64,000 nt of DNA from Lingula anatina (Eukaryota > Brachiopoda > Lingulata > Lingulida > Lingulidae). Numbering within the stretch: position 1 is the first letter of the stretch; the number at the start of each line of letters is the position of its first letter. The translations under genes and the position numbers were made by a program. Under the pieces are notes generated by a model that was not told the origin of the DNA, ran no database searches, and was given only the letters and a program-made list of their open reading frames with translations. The DNA lies in the NCBI RefSeq assembly GCF_001039355.2, contig NW_019775984.1:1-64000 (forward strand). Direction: 5' to 3'. This document shows positions 10,801-21,761 of the stretch, piece by piece.

Positions 10801-13800
10801 AGTTTGTCAAGTACTTCCCCACATACTTTACACTTGTAGCTCAGGTTGTCTGGATGCTCTTGGGACATGTGTTCTCTGCCTTCTTCTAGAGTGGAGAATG
10901 TCCCCCCACAAACTGGGCACCCGTATGTGGAGTCGTCTTCCTTTTGCTCCAAGCCATCCTGCAACTCCAACAGGACTTCTGGGTCTTGAATCTCTTCATC
11001 TGCTAGATCTAAGGCCTCTCTTTTGCTGTTATTTCCATCGTCATCTCCGTTTGTTGCTGCCTCACGCTTTCTTTTCATTGGGTACAGCTTGGCAACAAAC
11101 TCTTCCCCGTCGTCATCACTTAGATCGACTTCTTCTTCAGTGATGTCATCACCACTCTCCAAATCAAGGTCAGCATCGTCGTCATCACTGTCACCCTCCT
11201 TGTTCTTCTTAAACTCTTTGTCTTGTTCAGCCTCAAACTGCCACTGCCTTGGCTTAATGACCCGGCCTCTGGAAGAACGGCGCAAATTTTGCTCTGACTC
11301 TGCTTCCTGAGGTTTCTCCGGTTCTTTTATCACTGGAGGTTCAATCTTCTTCACCATCTCTGATTTCCGAGGTCGGCCTCTCCTTCGCTTTGGTGGAGGA
11401 GGTTGTGCCACATCTGCAACTGTGTTGTTATTTTTCAATTCTCCTTGATCTGGAGGTAGAATTTCAATTTGCGGAGGTGCCGCAATGGCCACGGGTGTCA
11501 CAACAGGAAGACCTGGCTCATCTTGAGTAGGCATTTTCTCTTCTGCACTAGTGCTGTCATTTACTATGGGGGGTGTTTGCACCCCTTCCAATTCTGACAA
11601 GAGTTTGTCTAAATCTTCAAGATCCTGGGCAACTTGAGGATCTGTCTTGTCTTGTGTGGCTCCCTCTCTTACTATCTGTGTTCCTGCTTGAGAAGGATCA
11701 ATAAACATCTGTTCATTTTCATCAGTAGGTTGGGAGCCGTCTTTTCCTGCTTCAACATCAAGTGCTGCCACCTTCACTTTCGTTTCTTCAGAACTTGTCT
11801 TCTGGTGCTTGCTTTCCATATGACTCTCTAAGAGATCCTCTCTGTAGAAAAACATGGCGCACTCTGGGCACTTAACCCCCTGTTTCTTATGCTTCCTCAT
11901 GTGGCGCTTGAAAGTGATGGGGCTTCGACAAGCCTGACCGCAAATGGAGCACACAAGGGATTTCCTAGTGCGGGTCATTTTGCGTTCCACGGGCAGCTGG
12001 GGGCGCAGGTGGTTACGAATGTGCCTCGCAAGACTGACCATGCTGTCAAATGTGGCGTTACACTCGCGGCACACAGAGGCGTCAGAGGATTCTTGACTGA
12101 ATGTCAGAACTGGGGCAATGTCTGCTGCTTGGTGACTGGAAAGAGAAGACATGCAAAAACTGAAGTCAGTCACCACAAAAACACATAGTAAAAGGTATTA
12201 AGGGTGGGAAATAACTCTTATGGCAAGCACCAAAAATGTACATAAATAGTTTTTTGGAACAAATTTAAATCAAACCTTTTCAGTGGCGACCGGTATTATA
12301 GAACTGGCTGTCTTATATCTCTATGTATGTACAACATGGTTTTAACTTTGGGAAAAATCAAGCCACTTCTTCATTATTAAAGAAAATGTTAAAAAAAGTT
12401 CAGGCAAGTTGGTTAAGTGATGTCAATTGAAAGAAAGGTCAAATTTTTGTCTGTTCAAGGTAAAAAGGAAATTGTAATCAAGTAATCGCCATAATTGGTT
12501 AGATAATTTCAAATTTCGAAAGAAAAACCTACATCCCATCCTGTTGCCCCTCCTGTTCCTCAGTTAGCGCCATATTGTGCAGCTCCAGCAAGTGCTGCCT
12601 GAACTCAGATTCAGAATTGAAGGATATCTCACACAGCTGGCATATGTACAACATAGAGGCTTCCCCTTCTCCTGGAAAAATATACAGGGAAATAATTTAC
12701 AAGTACCAAGTTCTGTCAGTGCATGCTTGTGCACGTGTACTGTGTATTAAATATACAATAACTTTTGAAAAAATACAAAAGGGACAGGGCAATACAAATA
12801 TTAATAGTTGGTGTTTCTTCATCATTCTTTTGGTTATAAAAAATATATAAGTAAAGAGTATTTTTTTTACTATCATGGCCATTCATTTTGTCTTTTTTAT
12901 CATTTTTTTTTATGATAAAAAGATAATTATATGAAATACATGTAAATTGATATCTTCGAAGCACAAATTTTAATTTATCTGCTGCTATCTCATTTCAACC
13001 ATTGTCATTTAATATCCGTTTCTACTGTTGCTTCAGCTACTGCCACAACTTTGGCGATACAAATAAACATAAGTCATAATAATAATAATTATTATTATTA
13101 TTACTATGACAATCTTTAAAATGAGTAAATAATTGTAATAATGAAGAAAATATTTACCATGTGCTGTATTCTTATTTGGACTAGCTTCATTAGCCTGCCA
13201 GTTAATATCCAAACCAAGCAGTGCTGAAAACAAAAACCACAATTATTAAACAACAGAAGTCAAACAGTACACGGGAATACACCTGTGAAATTACAAGTTA
13301 AAACAGTTTTCCAAAAATCATTCAGAGATAAATACTAGTAGACAGATCAGACAAGACAGTTGACAGGAAGAGTACTTCACTTTAATTTTTTTTTGATTTT
13401 TCACTGACACCAAAACCTATAATAGAATCATACATAGTCACAGGAGATACTAGGAAGTTAATACATCACATTCCAATGGCTGATGAAACTAATTGAAAAG
13501 AATCATACATAGTCACAGGAGATACTAGGAAGTTAATACATCACATTCCAATGGCTGATGAAACTAATTGAAAAGAATCATACATAAATAAATTGGTCAG
13601 GTGCGGATTAAGGCCATGTTTTGGGTCTTCCGGAAGACGGTCAGATTTTCAAGTTTACATTGATGGGTATCTAATTTTTTTCTGTTGGAAGTCGGTCAAA
13701 AAATGGAGATTGGATCGACCAATGTAATATGGAAGACTGTCAGAAAAATCTCTGGATCCACCCCTGTTGGTAAACAATTTAAGTTACCTTTGGTCACCCC

Positions 13801-16800
13801 ATCAGGCTCTGCACTCTTCCCAAGTTTTTTGGCATAATGCGGGGCGTACCACACCTTCAACTCCTCGTTCGCGTCCAGTCGCCTGGTGTTCATATAGTAC
13901 AGCTCCGTGCCGCTCTGGAAGGCGATGCAGTTCTGCTCTGGCTTGGTCTCCGCGGTGCGCACCAGACAGAGCCAGTTACACTCGCTCTCGTTTCGAGTGT
14001 CTAAGGTGACTGTGCTGCCATCTTTAGAGAAGATCTGAAATAATTAATTTTTTCCTTTTATTATTACTGCTAATTATTCAAAATCTAACTGAATCATGCA
14101 AGAACTTACGATGCATAATGTCAGAATTATAACCTTCCAAATTTATAAAAAACTTTGTCATTCCGCTACAAAAAATTTACTAAATTCTTAAAAAATAATT
14201 TTTTTTAAATTTTCTTGTGAATAAGAAGTTACATCACCACCCTACCACTTTACCTTCAACACAAACAAGTTCTCCATATCTAAGTCAATGGTAGTTCTCT
14301 TGGCTTCAAAGGGGCCTAGCTTGGTTTTGGCAGGTATCCCTTGCTTTGTGGCGACACCTATAGCTTTGTCAAGGAATTCAACAACTTGAAGGTTGTTGGG
14401 AAGGGTAAGACGTGCCCTGAAATGCATATTTAAAACATAAGCAAAAAAAAGAAAAAAATTATAAGCATGCTTTGAATTTTGCTGAAGAAGCTGTGCAGAG
14501 GAGTTAAAGAAAAATTAAAACAGATATCAAATGATAGAAGTTGAGCTGCAAGAGTATTTAGTAAAGTGTAAAAGATAACATTTAATAATCTGCTTTATGT
14601 TGCTTGTGCTATTGCTATGTATATTTCTTTTAAAAAGAGAAAATGAAAAAAATCATTATGATAGTCATAAGTTAAAAAAAAAAAGATGGTGGGGGTGAAA
14701 CGTGAAGATACATGAAAAACTAGGCTTCACGACTTTACTATATCCTGTAAAAAATATAACAAGCTGTCAAATGTACAGACAAATAACAGAAAATNCTCAA
14801 TCTTCTTCACCATCTCTGATTTCCGAGGTCGGCCTCTCCTTCGCTTTGGTGGAGGAGGTTGTGCCACATCTGCAACTGTGTTGTTATTTTTCAATTCTCC
14901 TTGATCTGGAGATAGAATTTCAATTTGCGGAGGTGCCGCAATGGCAACGGGTGTCACAACAGGAAGACCTGGCTCATCTTGAGTAGGCATTTTCTCTTCT
15001 GCACTAGAGCTGTCATTTACTATGGGGGGTGTTTGCACCCCTTCCAATTCTGACAAGAGTTTGTCTAAATCTTCAAGATCCTGGGCAACTTGAGGATCTG
15101 TCTTGTCTTGGGTGGCTCCCTCTCTTACTATCTGTGTTCCTGCTTGAGAAGGATCAATAAACATCTGTTCATTTTCATCAGTAGGTTGGGAGTCGTCTTT
15201 TCCTCCTTCAACATCAAGTGCTGCCACCTTCACTTTCGTTTCCTCAGAACTTGTCTTCTGGTGCTTGCTTTCCATATGACTCTCTAAGAGATCCTCTCTG
15301 TAGAAAAACATGGCGCACTCCGGGCACTTAACCCCCTGTTTCTTATGCTTCCTCATGTGGCGCTTGAAAGTGATGGGGCTTCGACAAGCCTGACCGCAAA
15401 TGGAGCATACAAGGGATTTCCTAGTGCGGGTCATTTTGCGTTCCACGGGCAGCTGGGGGCGGAGGTGGTTACGAATGTGCCTCGCAAGACTGACCATGCT
15501 GTCAAATGTGGCGTTACACTCGCGGCACACAGAGGCGTCAGAGGATTCTTGACTGAATGTCAGAACTGGGGCAATGTCTGCCGCTTGGTGACTGGAAAGA
15601 GAAGAAATGCAAAAACTGAAGTCAGTCACCACAAAAACACATAGTAAAAGGTATTAAGGGTGGGAAATAACTCTTATGGCAAGCACCAAAAATGTACATA
15701 AATAGTTTTTTGGAACAAATTTAAATCAAACCTTTTCAGTGGTGACTGGTATTATAGATCTGGCTTTCTTATATCTCTATGTATGTACAACATGGTTTTA
15801 ACTTTGGGAAAAATTAAGCCACTTCTTCATTATGAAAGAAAATGTTTAAAAAAGTTCAGGCAAGTTGGTTAAGTGATGTCAATTGAAAGAAAGGTCAAAT
15901 TTTTGTCTGTACAAGATAAAAAGGAAATTGTAATCAAGTAATCGCCATAATTGGTAAGATAATTTCAAATTTCAAAAGACCTACATCCCATCCTGTTGTC
16001 CCTCCTGTTCCTCAGTCAGCGCCATATTGTGCAGCTCCAGCAAGTGCTGTCTGAACTCAGATTCAGAATTGAAGGATATCTCACACAGCTGGCATATGTA
16101 CAACATAGAGGCTTCCCCCTCTCCTGGAAAAATATACAGGGAAATAATTTACTAGTATGCAGTTCTGTCAGTACGTGCTTGTGCACATGTACTGTGTATA
16201 AAATATATAATAACTTTAAAAAAAATACAAATACAAAAGGGTCAGGGCAATACAAATATTAATAGTTGGTCTTTCTTCATCATTCTTTTGGTTATAAAAA
16301 ATATATAAGTAAAGAGTATTTTTTTTACTATCATGGCCATTCATTTTGTCTTTTTTATCATTTTTTTTTATGATAAAAAGATAATTATATGAAATACATG
16401 TAAATTGATATCTTCGAAGCACACATTTTAATTTATCTGTCGCTATCTCATTTCAACCATTGTCATTTAATATCTGTTTCTACTGTTGCTTCAGCTACAA
16501 CCACAACTTTGGTGATACAAATGAACATAAGTCATCATCATGATAATAATAAATTAATCATTATTATTATTATGACAATCTTTAAAATGAGTAAATAATT
16601 GTAATAATGAAGAAAATATTTACCATGTGCTGTATTCTTATTTGGACTAGCTTCATTAGCCTGCCAGTTGATATCCAAACCAAGCAGTGCTGAAAACAAT
16701 AATCACAATTATTTAACAACACAAGTCAAACAGTACACGGGAATACACCTGTGAAATTACAAGTTAAAACAGTTTTCCAAAAATCATTCAGAGATAAATA

Positions 16801-18873
16801 CTAGTAGACAGATCAGACAAGACAGCTGACAGGAAGAGTACTTCACTTCAATTTTTTTTTTGTTGTTTTTTCTCATTTTTCACTGACACCAAAACCTATC
16901 ATAGAATCATACATAGTCACAGGAGATACTAGGAAGTTAATACATCACATTCCAATGGCTGATGAAACTAATTGAAAAGAATCATACATAAATAATATGG
17001 TCAGGTGTGGATTAAGGCCGTCTTCTGGGTCTTCCGGAAGACGGTCAGATTTTCAAGTTTACATTGACAGGTATCTAATTTTTTTCTGTTGGAAGTCGGT
17101 CAAAAAATGGAGGTTGGATCGACCAATATAATATGGAAGACTGTCAGAAAATATCTCTGGATCCGCCCCTGTTGTTAAATAATTTTAGTTACCTTTGGTC
17201 ACCCCATCAGGCTCTGCACTCTTCCCAAGTTTTTTGGCATAATGAGGGGCGTACCACACCTTCAACTCCTCGTTCGCGTCCAGTCGCCTGGTGTTCATAT
17301 AGTACAGCTCCGTGCCGCTCTGGAAGGCGATGCAGTTCTGCTCTGGCTTGGTTTCCGCGGTGCGCACCAGACAGAGCCAGTTACACTCGCTCTCGTTTCG
17401 AGTGTCTAAGGTGACTGTGCTGCCATCTTTAGAGAAGATCTGAAAGAATTATTTTTTTCTTTTTATTATTACTGCTAATTATTCAAAATCTAACTGAATC
17501 ACACAAGAACTTACAATGCATTATGTCAGAATTATAACCTTCCAAATTTATAATAAACTGTTTGTCACTCCACTACAAAGAATTTACAAATTCTTAAAAA
17601 AATTTTTTTTTTATTTTCTTGTGAATAAGAAGTTACATCACCACCCTACCAATTTACCTTCAACACAAACAAGTTCTCCATATCTAAGTCAATGGTAGTT
17701 CTCTTGGCTTCAAAGGGGCCTAGCTTGGTTTTGGCAGGTATCCCTTGCTTTGTGGCAACACCTATAGCTTTGTCTAGGAATTCAACAACTTGCAGGTTGT
17801 TGGGTAGGGTAAGGCGTGCCCTGAAATGCATATTTAAAACATAAGCAAAAAAAAAGATGATAAGCATGCTTTGAATTTTGCTGAAGAAGCTGTGCCGAAG
17901 AGTTAAAAGAAAATTTAAATAGATATCAAATGATAGAAGTTGAGTTGCAAGGGTAATTGGTAGAGTGCAATAAATAATATTTAATAATCTGCTTTAAGTT
18001 GCTTGTGCTATTGCTATGTATCTTTTTTTTTTTAAAAGAAAATGAAATAAAATTATTATGATAGTCATAAGTTAAAAAAAAAAAGATGGTGGGGGTGAAA
18101 CGTGAAGATACATGAAAAACTAGGCTTCACGACTTTACTATTTCCTGTAAAAATATAATAATAAAGAAACAAAGAGAAAATCAAGGAAAAGAGGGCACAA
18201 ACCCCTCCCGACACTGCCCATGCTTTATACTCACATAGAGAGGGGGTCCTCCTCTGTTGTTTCCAGTCCAAGCTCTGGGCACTGTTCTGTGTCATGGCTG
18301 CCTCCACAAACATCACAACCTAACAGTATGAAATAAAACTCAAATAATACTATATCCATGAAAGACCACATTCAGGCCTGTATAGCCAGCAATATCAAAG
18401 GGTGGGTGGGTGCGGGGACTGTATTATTATAACAATTTATTTTTATTTTTATTATGATTTCAAAAATGTGGACCTCTTTAAGCACATTAACATTATCATA
18501 ACCCCCTTACTAGTAGAAATGGCAAATAAAGAACCTGAATCATATTTTGATAGTTTAAACCCTTAATATTTTCAACCAAGAGGTTGCCACCCGCACGGCT
18601 ATTCACATACTTTTTAACCAAATAATGCAATTACCTAAAAAAATATGCCATAAATTAATTTTATTCCATCAAATGTTTAACCACCAAATAATGCAGCTGC
18701 AGTTATATTTATATATTACACATTACAAATTTTATCTTGCACAAATTTATCAAGAAAAATTATCTATAATTATCTGTTATATATTTATATACTTAACTGG
18801 ACATTACAACATTATAAATTACACACTCTAAGCTAATACTATATATACCCTGCAGATCCACTTCAACATCCAT
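6453..18873 (-). CDS. PRDM15: PRDM15-like PR-domain zinc finger protein (complete gene, 12 coding exons)
   Basis: The gene encodes a nuclear zinc-finger regulator of the PRDM10/PRDM15 type. Using one copy of each exon, all splice phases fit and give 4524 nt, or 1507 codons plus stop. Coding exons in order are 18849-18873, 18235-18319, 17658-17820, 17193-17439, 16624-16689, 15985-16123, 9866-12135, 9296-9488, 8197-8830, 7668-7862, 7302-7409 and 6453-6851. Domain order is zinc knuckle, PR/SET domain, acidic linker with an AT-hook-like motif, 24 C2H2-type fingers, and a Gln/Ser-rich C-terminus. The signatures CPELG, GPFE, F-KDG and VWYAPHYAKK match PRDM15 better than PRDM10; this is from memory of the family. 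The exons between 11.3 and 14.8 kb are duplicated by an assembly fault (see 14795). The family acts in transcription control; direct targets cannot be read here. Confidence 0.8.
7586..7630. repeat. (AAAAT)n microsatellite in a PRDM15-like intron
   Basis: About nine pentamer units lie between exons 7302-7409 and 7668-7862, close to the donor of the latter. Confidence 0.9.
8197..9488 (-). CDS. PRDM15: PRDM15-like exons 8 and 9: nine zinc fingers
   Basis: Exon 8 (9296-9488) has two fingers, CTVC..HMQTH and CEFC..HTC (C2HC). Exon 9 (8197-8830) has seven, starting CYLCGKTY and ending CSLC..HIQRKH. Phases are 1 into exon 8, 2 between the exons, and 0 out of exon 9. Linkers are not the strict TGEKP type, as is usual for PRDM15/ZFX-like arrays. 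The antisense frame over exon 9 is open but is a shadow. Confidence 0.9.
9866..12135 (-). CDS. PRDM15: PRDM15-like large exon: AT-hook-like linker and 14 zinc fingers
   Basis: One 2270-nt exon encodes about 756 residues. It starts with three C2H2 fingers (CREC, CSIC, CPEC). A long acidic linker follows, with an AT-hook-like stretch KRRRGRPRK and runs of Asp/Glu. Eleven more fingers come next, starting CPVC; three end in a C2HC variant (H-x3-4-C). The C2HC variants fit structural fingers. The upstream third of this exon (to the AT-hook region) is repeated at 14797-15591. The acceptor is ctttccag|tcacc and the donor gaag|gtgagg. Confidence 0.9.
13426..13575. repeat. 75-bp tandem duplication (two units), present once in the other copy
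   Basis: Units 13426-13500 and 13501-13575 are identical, beginning aatcatacatagtcacagg. The allelic copy has one unit at about 16906-16980. This looks like an intronic length polymorphism. Confidence 0.85.
13598..13766. mobile_element. Short hAT-like MITE in a PRDM15-like intron
   Basis: About 169 bp with imperfect inverted ends, CAGGTGCGGATTAAGG at one side and the complement of CAGGGGTGGATCCAGAG at the other. The CAGGGG ends resemble hAT termini. The allelic copy lies at 17002-17171. No 8-bp target duplication is evident. Confidence 0.5.
15985..16689 (-). CDS. PRDM15: PRDM15-like exons 5 and 6 (linker and first C2H2 finger)
   Basis: Exon 5 (16624-16689, 66 nt) encodes a linker containing LLGLDINWQANEAS. 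Exon 6 (15985-16123, 139 nt) carries a C2H2 finger, CQLC followed by HLLELH, and then an acidic Gln/Glu stretch. Exon 6 must use the donor AT|GTAGGT; reading on would hit TAG. Copies lie at 13158-13223 and 12533-12671. Confidence 0.85.
17193..17439 (-). CDS. PRDM15: PRDM15-like exon 4: PR/SET domain, C-terminal half
   Basis: The 247-nt exon encodes IFSKDGSTVTLD, ECNWLCLVR, EQNCIAFQSG and VWYAPHYAKKLG. These are the typical PR-domain blocks: the CNW core, the QN block and the closing VWY motif. The usual SET NHS catalytic triplet is absent, as in PRDM proteins generally. A second copy at 13788-14034 differs by a few bases only. Confidence 0.9.
17658..17820 (-). CDS. PRDM15: PRDM15-like exon 3: PR/SET domain, N-terminal half
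   Basis: This 163-nt exon encodes 54 residues beginning ARLTLPNNLQ and including KLGPFEAKRT and ENLFVLK. It matches the first strands of PR/SET domains, which bind histone tails or, in some members, methylate them. A near-identical copy lies at 14254-14416, produced by overlapping contigs. Confidence 0.85.
18235..18319 (-). CDS. PRDM15: PRDM15-like exon 2: N-terminal zinc knuckle
   Basis: The 85-nt exon between ttag and gtgagt encodes CDVCGGSHDTEQCPELG and then an acidic tail. This is the C-x2-C-x3-H-x4-C knuckle found just ahead of the PR domain in PRDM10/15. It ends with AT, which joins G of the next exon to give Met. It has no second copy, because the duplicated contig ends before it. Confidence 0.8.
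18849..18873 (-). CDS. PRDM15: PRDM15-like coding exon 1 with start codon
   Basis: A 25-nt coding piece reads ATG GAT GTT GAA GTG GAT CTG CAG G, followed by the donor gtatat. It leaves phase 1, exactly what the next exon needs: G joins GT to give Gly before CDVCGG. The start context is good (A at -3, G at +4). The short length makes this less certain than the other exons, but no competing start fits the phase. The peptide is MDVEVDLQ. Confidence 0.65.
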
Positions 18874-19036
18874 ATTGTTCTTCTTTACTTATGTCTCTTC
18901 TGTATTACTGTGGACTAAATTTAAAATCAAAGTATAAATATTACATAGTTTCACATCTTTGGCAATATGTTCAGGAATGATAACATTTTATGAGCCATTT
19001 GCTAGATGGTGAATACTACTGCATCTCTCTAAATAA

Positions 19037-19039
<3 letters not shown>

Positions 19040-19078
<39 letters not shown>

Positions 19079-19091
19079 GGGAGGGGGGAGG
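19040..19091. repeat. (GT)n(GA)n microsatellite
   Basis: A run of GT repeats passes into GA repeats and then a G-rich tail, directly beside the probable 5' UTR exon donor. Confidence 0.9.
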
Positions 19092-19319
19092 GGCAACTTA
19101 CCAAGGATTTGTCTGGCTCTTTATTTCAGTTAAATGTACAAACAAGTTAAATTCCAACAGCCAACACTGCTAAAAACCCTTCCCAAACCACAACCAGTCA
19201 ATATCGACCCGGGGTTTCTTTTTATCTTCAATAAGATATTTGTTTTATTATTTAACCTCCTTAAGACAAATCCGTCTGCTCATATTTTCGCGGAAACTTT
19301 CAGTAAAGTAAAAACACGG

Positions 19320-19600
19320 ATCGAGATACACAAAAATGGCGTGCATGGAAATTGGACGGAGTCCGATGGCAGTCTTTCTTTATAAAAATCACGCAAAATA
19401 TAATCAACATAGTTTACCTGCAGATAGATATAAAGCATTATTCCGCAACAGAACGGACTTTCACTTGAATGTCTCCTTTAAAAGACCATAAATTAATAAG
19501 ATTTCCATGTTAAGAACGGTAAAATCAAAATGGTGGAATGCGCCCCAGTAAATGCGCATGCGTACTTTTATTCAAGAGGCGCCAGTCTCGCAGCTTAGCA
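19320..19600 (-). promoter_or_regulatory. Probable PRDM15-like promoter region
   Basis: Upstream of the start exon is a palindromic TGCGCATGCG at 19553-19562 (NRF1-like site) and an AAAATGGCG at about 19333 (YY1-like site). A perfect donor for a minus-strand non-coding exon lies at 19102 (CAAATCCTTG|gtaagt), and an acceptor-like tttag lies ahead of the ATG exon. Together these suggest transcription starts in this segment with a spliced 5' UTR. Confidence 0.4.
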
Positions 19601-20934
19601 CAGCACATTTTACAGCACACATATAAACGTCTGCACCTCCTTACAATACTTGGCCACGTAGATGGCTTTTACACGACAAAGAATAAAAATTCTTACAAAA
19701 TATCAGTATCATTTTTTCTACTCATGACCTTTGAAAACGTGTATTGAAAGCGCTACACGTATATATTATAGTAGCCTAATAAGAATATTAAAGGGANAAG
19801 TCACGGAAGACCGTCACAGACAAAGAAAGATTGTCAACGAGAGCCGCAATTTTGGTGAATCCCAAGGCAACACACCGAGGCATAACGAAAATTCCTCAAC
19901 TCCGTTCAACACAACTTTCCTTAACTTCTCCGTCTTTATGCACCATGCAGCTCAGTTGAGTCTCATAGACCTTTATCGTGATTGTCGTCACAGTACCACG
20001 TGACCCAGATCTGTTGCTTCATTTTTGCATATTGAGGTGAGGTTTACTAAAACGCTTTTTTTTCTACTAACAGATTGTTTTTATAATTTTTAAAGGGCGG
20101 GGATCGATTAAAACATACCTGTAGTGTATAGATTGAGTGCTGTATCTTCAAAATTCGAGAAATGGATTTTTACATGAACATTGTCCTTTAACATTTACAC
20201 ATATGTCATCTTACTGGCGACGTCATAATTTCGATTTGGGGGTAAAAACTAAAAAATTGGTTTCTCAAATTTCTCTTAAATTACCCCAGCACCCACGATC
20301 ACCGTTTCAACACCGATATAATGATAGGCCTACTATTCATAGTCTATCAGAAATCCTGCCAGCGATTTTTTCTTAAAAGTCTTAAGTAGTTCAGATCTGA
20401 TTCTAGCGTTGGTTTTAGCAAAATGATAGGCCTATGCCTACTAGCTGGGCCTATGTTTAATGAATATCTTTAATTCGGGGCTCATAACTTCATAATAAAA
20501 ACATTTAAACCAAAATGACGGCACAGGATAGTAGCCCATACCGGTACACTCCTGGTTAACTCTGCCAATTTTCTCGATAAAATCTTGTTTATGGATGAAA
20601 ATACTCCCCATACCAATATTGTTATCTCACCTCAACATAGAAAGGTGTTAAATTGATGATTAAATTTTTGGATTGCCTGTGCTCCTATACATTGTAAAGA
20701 GAAATATGAATGGCGATATTTTATTTTATTTTATTTTTATTATTATTATTATTATTTTAGTTTTTTTTTTTATTGCTTTAAATCAACACAAAGATAAATG
20801 CTAAATACTGAATAATTAGATGCAGGAAAAAAAAACATTTTCGGTAGCAGGATGATACATGTAATAAAGGATGGCAATATCCTTAAATAAAGCTCATCAA
20901 GAGGGTCAAAGGACATTAAAGGTTTTCCAGCCTC
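19601..20934. other. Intergenic DNA, no gene seen
   Basis: AT-rich sequence with an n at 19797 and an ATT/TTTTA-rich tract near 20720-20770. Open frames are short and show no recognisable family. Confidence 0.5.
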
Positions 20935-21160
20935 GCTTACGGGGCAGACAGTTCTGACTGGTATGTCATGCCAAATAATAAGGGAACAACCATGTCGGAA
21001 TGTGCTGTTAATAAAGGATCCCGGGCCGTATTTATAGAGTACGACATCTTTTCTTCAAGGTAGCACTGAAGAAGAAGAAGTCAATGATTGTGGAAGCGTA
21101 CTTGTGAGCAACCGGCAGCCAGCTTACTCGCTTACTCCAGCGCAAGAGTAATAAAATTCT
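20935..21160 (+). pseudogene. Relic A of the orphan multi-pass membrane gene family (tail fragment)
   Basis: About 220 bp aligns with the cytoplasmic-tail coding region of the copy at 44030-44225. Shared landmarks are accatgtcggaatg, acatcttttcttc, gcaaccggcagcc and a degenerate agcaaga. Stops and indels break the frame. Sequence to about 21720 also matches the flank of relic B, so a larger unit was duplicated and decayed. Confidence 0.65.
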
Positions 21161-21761
21161 GTAACACAAATTGGACAAGAACGGTCCCATTCCAAAGTAT
21201 TGGTGCCAATATAGCCCTACCCCAGTCCACGGCAACATTACTGCTTTAAATCATAAAATGTTTATTAATCCCAAAATAGATTGATTTTTATTACAAAATG
21301 GTTGAATACTTAGAATTATCGCACGTCTACCTAGCGCTGAGTCTCTTGATTATTAGCGCCGATGAAATTAATTTCGAACTGAAACTAAAATTCAAAATTG
21401 TGCCTACTAAATTATAATATAATTTATAATAATGCTATCAAATATTTAAATTACCATTGCTTAAATGCACAGATTAGATCTCTAGCACAATCTATTTAGC
21501 TTGATTGCTTTCGACGGTTTCTTCTCTATCGCATTTCACAGTAGATCACACCTGCTGTATTCTGGTTAATATGAGATTATTCTGTGTACGTGTGAATAAC
21601 CTTCCGTTTGATAGGTGCACAATGGTCAGATTTCCAGTTAAGCTGTCCAAAAACACGCTATGTTCAGTCCAAAGACAAAGGTTAACATGCATGTGATACG
21701 ACTTATAACTACATAGCATAGGGATAGCGAAAGGGGGCTAAACTTACATATTGGTCTTTTA

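Larger units (their letters stand above)
11341..14759 (-). repeat. Assembly duplicate: allelic contig overlap, copy 1
   Basis: This segment is repeated at 14797-18149 in the same orientation with only scattered substitutions. It includes PRDM15-like exons at 12533-12671, 13158-13223, 13788-14034 and 14254-14416 and the upstream third of the big zinc-finger exon. The copies meet at the single n at 14795, which interrupts the second copy of the zinc-finger exon. A real duplication would need a break precisely at a scaffold join, so two unmerged haplotypes of one gene is the better reading. Confidence 0.85.
14797..18149 (-). repeat. Assembly duplicate: allelic contig overlap, copy 2
   Basis: This is the counterpart of 11341-14759. 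It holds a zinc-finger exon fragment (14797-15591) cut off at the n, then exons 15985-16123, 16624-16689, 17193-17439 and 17658-17820. Protein differences in the fragment include EAGKDGS versus EGGKDDS, NDST versus NDSS and LPPD versus LSPD. It carries one unit of a 75-bp sequence that is doubled in copy 1. Confidence 0.85.

Noticed and set aside
8247-12188. Plus-strand open frames over the zinc-finger exons
   Set aside because: They are antisense shadows of the PRDM15-like coding exons, rich in Ser/Leu/His with no family features.
9846-18316. Two tandem PRDM15-like genes or a gene with two PR domains
   Set aside because: The copies meet at a single n inside an exon, are nearly identical including introns, and only one has the knuckle exon. 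One gene on two unmerged haplotype contigs explains everything.
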